DNA of 64,000 nucleotides from Flavitalea sp966112615 (GTDB taxonomy: Bacteria; Bacteroidota; Bacteroidia; Chitinophagales; Chitinophagaceae), in the NCBI GenBank assembly GCA_966112615.1, contig CBHWDO010000001.1, positions 124,001 through 188,000 of the forward strand, in the 5' to 3' direction. Below the pieces are notes generated by a model that did not search any database, was not told where the DNA came from, and worked only from the letters and a program-made list of their open reading frames with translations. The translations under genes and the position numbers were made by a program. Below are positions 61,414 through 64,000 of the stretch, one piece after another. Every line of letters starts with the position of its first letter. Position 1 is the first letter of the stretch.

Positions 61414-62319
61414 ATGACATCATTAATCGACATATCCTCCGGTTCCTTCCGTGCCATCGCACGCGCTATCTCCATGATAGAAAATGAGGCCCCGGGATAT
61501 GATGCATTGATCGAATCATTGAAGCCTCTTCATACCAACAATATCATTGGCATAACCGGCCCTCCGGGTGCAGGAAAGAGCACCATCGTCGACCAGTTGA
61601 TTCGTCAATTTGTTGAAAAGGGTGAGAAGGTTGCTGTACTATGTGTTGATCCTTCATCTCCATTCAATATGGGTGCATTGTTGGGCGACAGGATCCGGAT
61701 GAGTCAATGGTATAACAATCCAAATGTTTATATCCGTTCTCTTGCATCAAGAGCTTCATTAGGAGGATTGCATCCATATATCATCGAGATCACGCATTTA
61801 TTGCAATCTTCACCATTCGATCACATCATTATTGAAACGGTGGGTGTTGGTCAGAGTGAAATTGATATCGCATCCCTCGCTAATACGCGTGTGGTAGTAC
61901 TTGTACCTGAAGCTGGAGATGAGATCCAGCAAATGAAATCGGGACTCATGGAGATCGCTGATATTTTTGTGATCAACAAGAGCGATCGTCCGGATGCAGA
62001 TAAATTCTATAGGGCATTGCATTCCATGATCCATACAAGGTCTTCAAATAATCATATACCTGTAATAAAAGCAATTGGACTGACAGGAGAAGGTGTAAGA
62101 GAACTGTACGATGCCATCCAGGATCACCGCACCAATCATCATGACCAGCTGGATCTGCTTACCGAGCGTGTTTACCAGCTCATCCAGAAATCACGCATGA
62201 AGGATATCAATAAGAAAGATTTGAAGGCAGAGATCGCTGCTTTGGAGAAAGATTTCAATTTATACAGGTTTGTGAAGGAGCGGTCCACCCGGACTGACTC
62301 GAGCGAAGCGAGAGGCTGA
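61414..62319 (+). CDS. meaB: MeaB/ArgK-family GTPase (methylmalonyl-CoA mutase chaperone)
   Basis: The 301-residue G3E GTPase has Walker A ITGPPGAGKST (47-57), LCVDPSSPFNMGALLGDRIRM and VGVGQSEIDIA, INKSDRPDADKF as the base-recognition motif, and the family's LASRASLGGLH block. It loads adenosylcobalamin onto methylmalonyl-CoA mutase and protects the enzyme; no mutase gene is in the window. The last nine or so residues (RTDSSEARG) and the TGA come from the palindromic repeat at 62302, so the native C-terminus may end near VKERST. Confidence 0.92.
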   Translation: MTSLIDISSGSFRAIARAISMIENEAPGYDALIESLKPLHTNNIIGITGPPGAGKSTIVDQLIRQFVEKGEKVAVLCVDPSSPFNMGALLGDRIRMSQWYNNPNVYIRSLASRASLGGLHPYIIEITHLLQSSPFDHIIIETVGVGQSEIDIASLANTRVVVLVPEAGDEIQQMKSGLMEIADIFVINKSDRPDADKFYRALHSMIHTRSSNNHIPVIKAIGLTGEGVRELYDAIQDHRTNHHDQLDLLTERVYQLIQKSRMKDINKKDLKAEIAALEKDFNLYRFVKERSTRTDSSEARG

Positions 62320-62445
62320 ACGAACCAGGCTGAACAAATGCCGAAGGCATTTGGGCTGAATGGAAGACTTCTGCTCAGCTCAATGGCTTGCAGCCATTGC
62401 TCAGCGCAGAGCGTTCAGCCCAACCGCTCCGCGGTTGGTCAGCCC
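62302..62445. repeat. Modular palindromic repeat cluster, locus C
   Basis: Four hairpin units are strung together: GAGCGAAGCGAG before GGCTGAA; GGCTGAAC-AAATGCC-GAA-GGCATTT-GGGCTGAA (62328-62360); AATGGCT-TGC-AGCCATT (62382-62398) framed by GCTCAGC; and TTCAGCCC-AACCGC-TCC-GCGGTT-GGTCAGCCC (62414-62445). The constant box GGCTGAA recurs, the cores vary, and each core has a 3-nt loop. The box supplies the stop codons of both flanking genes. Confidence 0.8.
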
Positions 62446-63338
62446 GCAAACGGATCCCTCATCACCACACCCAACCTCTTCAACACATTTTTCCACTTCA
62501 ACTTCTCCCTGATCACCGGTTCCTTCAATTCACCATCAAACTTTTCACCCCTTCGCAAATAAACTTTTGTAGCCACACTGGATGTGAATCCCCACTTGGC
62601 AATGAACTGGTAATAGCCTTTATTCTTTTTTACTCTCTTAGTTGACTTCGATCCGAAATGATATGCCCTGCTTGCAGATACACCTTTGAATAACCTCACA
62701 CCTGCCTTCCACAATTTCATACTGAAATCAGGGTCCGAATACATCCCTGGAGAAAATTCAATACTGTATCCTCCGACATAATCCCAGAGATCCTTATGTA
62801 AAATATTAGGGGGCCATGTACCACCCTGCCAGTCATGGAACTCAAGCCCATTGAACTCTTTCAATAATCTATCTTCATCGAAATTTGAAGGGTCCGTTCC
62901 ATAATTCTTTTCAATCACACAATTACTGGAGGCAGTTGGCTCAATAGCTGTTGATGATAAGAAGAATGCATTATGCCCGATCTTCTCTATTTCCTCTACC
63001 AAGGCCTTATCCCAACCCGGACATAAATACATATCATCATTCACATAAACTATATAATCTGTATCAGCAATGGTCCTTGCATAATTCAATGCATAGCATA
63101 CTCCTATATTACCTTCAGAAAAAGTATAATCAATATCAGCCTGTGATTCAGCCCAGTCAAGACTTCCATCCTTTCCTTCATTGATGTGCACGATCACCTG
63201 GTGATCATAAACAGAATTCTTCCTGATACTCTCTACACATAATTTCAAAAAAGGCAGATTATTCCAGCTTGGAACAAGTATGGAAAACTTCTTACCAGAC
63301 CTGGTGCGCTTTACTTTTCTTAATCCTGTTTCAAACAT
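62439..63338 (-). CDS. Family 2 glycosyltransferase
   Basis: The start is set at the ATG at 63338 (MFETGLRKVKRTRSGKKFS); an in-frame ATG 33 nt upstream adds an unlikely leader. The roughly 299-residue GT-A protein has ILVPSWNNLPFLKLCVESI, NIGVCYALNYAR and YIVYVNDDMYLCPGWD, where the DxD equivalent is N-D-D. It should act in surface polysaccharide or glycan assembly. Its TGA (62441-62439) lies in the repeat box GGCTGA. Confidence 0.85.
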   Translation of the reverse strand: MFETGLRKVKRTRSGKKFSILVPSWNNLPFLKLCVESIRKNSVYDHQVIVHINEGKDGSLDWAESQADIDYTFSEGNIGVCYALNYARTIADTDYIVYVNDDMYLCPGWDKALVEEIEKIGHNAFFLSSTAIEPTASSNCVIEKNYGTDPSNFDEDRLLKEFNGLEFHDWQGGTWPPNILHKDLWDYVGGYSIEFSPGMYSDPDFSMKLWKAGVRLFKGVSASRAYHFGSKSTKRVKKNKGYYQFIAKWGFTSSVATKVYLRRGEKFDGELKEPVIREKLKWKNVLKRLGVVMRDPFAG

Positions 63339-63405
63339 TTGGAATAATTGTAGCTGCAAATATATCTTCAATTATTATCTTGGCGGCCAAACCAATAACC
63401 ATCGC

Positions 63406-64000
63406 ATGGACAGACAATACGTGATTCAGAAGTTAATGAAGGAGAAAAAGCTGAACAACTATCTTGAAATAGGCGTTTTCAACGGTCATATTTTCTTCCG
63501 GATAAACAGTTCTTTCAAAGTGGCGGTAGATCCTGAGTTTCGTTTCGATGCGATGCGCAAGTTTGGAAAATCACTGCTGAATCCTCAGAACTTCAAAGCA
63601 CACTTCATTGAAAAGACCAGCGATGATTTCTTTGCACAGGATGCGCCCAATCTGCTGAACGGAAAAAAATTCGAAATAGCCCTCATAGATGGAATGCATG
63701 AATATGAATATGCATTGCGGGATGTTGAGAACACACTCAACAACATGACCGATAACGGCATCATCGTTATGCACGATTGTAACCCACTCACCAAAGATGC
63801 TGCTTCATCATTTGCTGAATGGAAATCTAGAAATTTTGCTGATACCTGGAATGGAGATGTCTGGAAAGTGATCCTGCACATGCAAAGCCTCCGCAATGAT
63901 GTGAACGCATTCACATTGGATTGCGACCATGGCCTTGGAGTGATCACCAAGGGTAAACCTGAGAAGCACCTTAATTTCACAAAGGAGCAGATCAATAACC
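63406..64000 (+). CDS. Class I SAM-dependent methyltransferase-like protein (3' end cut by window edge)
   Basis: The frame is open from the ATG at 63406 to the right edge (198 codons). It reads LEIGVFNGHIFFRI (a Gly-x-x-x-Gly-x SAM-site-like segment), VAVDPEFRFD, FEIALIDGMHEYEYALRDVEN and IIVMHDCNP, the order of motifs in Methyltransf_24-type proteins. These often modify sugars or lipids near glycosyltransferase genes. It is divergent from the GT2 gene, 67 nt apart. The C-terminus is outside the window. Confidence 0.8.
   Translation, partial: MDRQYVIQKLMKEKKLNNYLEIGVFNGHIFFRINSSFKVAVDPEFRFDAMRKFGKSLLNPQNFKAHFIEKTSDDFFAQDAPNLLNGKKFEIALIDGMHEYEYALRDVENTLNNMTDNGIIVMHDCNPLTKDAASSFAEWKSRNFADTWNGDVWKVILHMQSLRNDVNAFTLDCDHGLGVITKGKPEKHLNFTKEQINN

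Overview
The window looks like chromosomal DNA of a Bacteroidota bacterium, most plausibly a Chitinophagaceae-type member. The evidence is a SusC/SusD pair, VCBS/ASPIC lipoproteins, FecA-like and RND systems of Bacteroidota style, and repeated promoters of the phylum-specific form TTTG/TTG-N17-21-TAnnTTTG. Family assignments rest on motif recognition from translated sequence; no database was searched.

Layout. (1) 1-12.67 kb, minus strand: one long operon, susC-susD, a hairpin, then VCBS/ASPIC lipoprotein, vanadium-haloperoxidase/PAP2 lipoprotein and a second VCBS/ASPIC lipoprotein that runs off the left edge. Its promoter region (12.67-13.03 kb) carries a LacI-type palindrome and a partial second copy. 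(2) 13.0-24.4 kb: a PAS histidine kinase; a TPP riboswitch driving a thiamine salvage operon thiM-thiE-thiD-tenA; an FMN reductase; a decayed GNAT gene; an MBL-fold hydrolase; a CHASE-PAS histidine kinase; a GNAT enzyme; a Bcr/CflA-type MFS exporter. (3) 24.4-30.3 kb, minus: a tripartite RND efflux operon (adaptor, pump, TolC-like channel) closed by a strong terminator and preceded by a perfect 16-bp palindrome. (4) 30.3-40.4 kb: a FecA-like receptor with a small secreted acidic protein, a DJ-1/PfpI protein, a DUF2254 membrane protein, a CPA1 Na+/H+ antiporter and a large orphan kinase with about seven PAS domains.

(5) 40.51-50.76 kb is the accessory region: an apparent integrated element of about 10.2 kb. 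A large serine recombinase lies at its right end and reads into a tRNA-Arg(CCU) gene. At the left end a hairpin with a minus-strand T-tract sits next to a short sequence resembling the tRNA 3' end. Cargo: two small putative DNA-binding proteins, an AbiE-like toxin-antitoxin pair with a textbook promoter and a perfect 21-bp operator, and a 45-codon ORF translationally coupled to a 1599-residue protein that joins a DEDD exonuclease-like domain, a Cys cluster, a RecQ helicase and a UvrD helicase. A broken RNase H fragment lies beyond it. This is the strongest candidate for an unusual, possibly anti-phage, system.

(6) 50.9-64 kb is core chromosome: TPR protein, SRPBCC protein, REC-HPt protein and NtrC-like sigma-54 activator, UvrD/AddB-like helicase-nuclease, Ig-like lipoprotein, recR, a Lon-N-domain protein, two glycosyltransferases, a MeaB GTPase and a truncated methyltransferase. 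This part holds a family of modular palindromic repeats (51.56, 61.33 and 62.30 kb) with constant boxes around interchangeable hairpin cores, and two 7-bp tandem arrays directly upstream of start codons. Several genes here have a perfect TAnnTTTG box ending only 6-7 nt before ATG, implying leaderless mRNAs.
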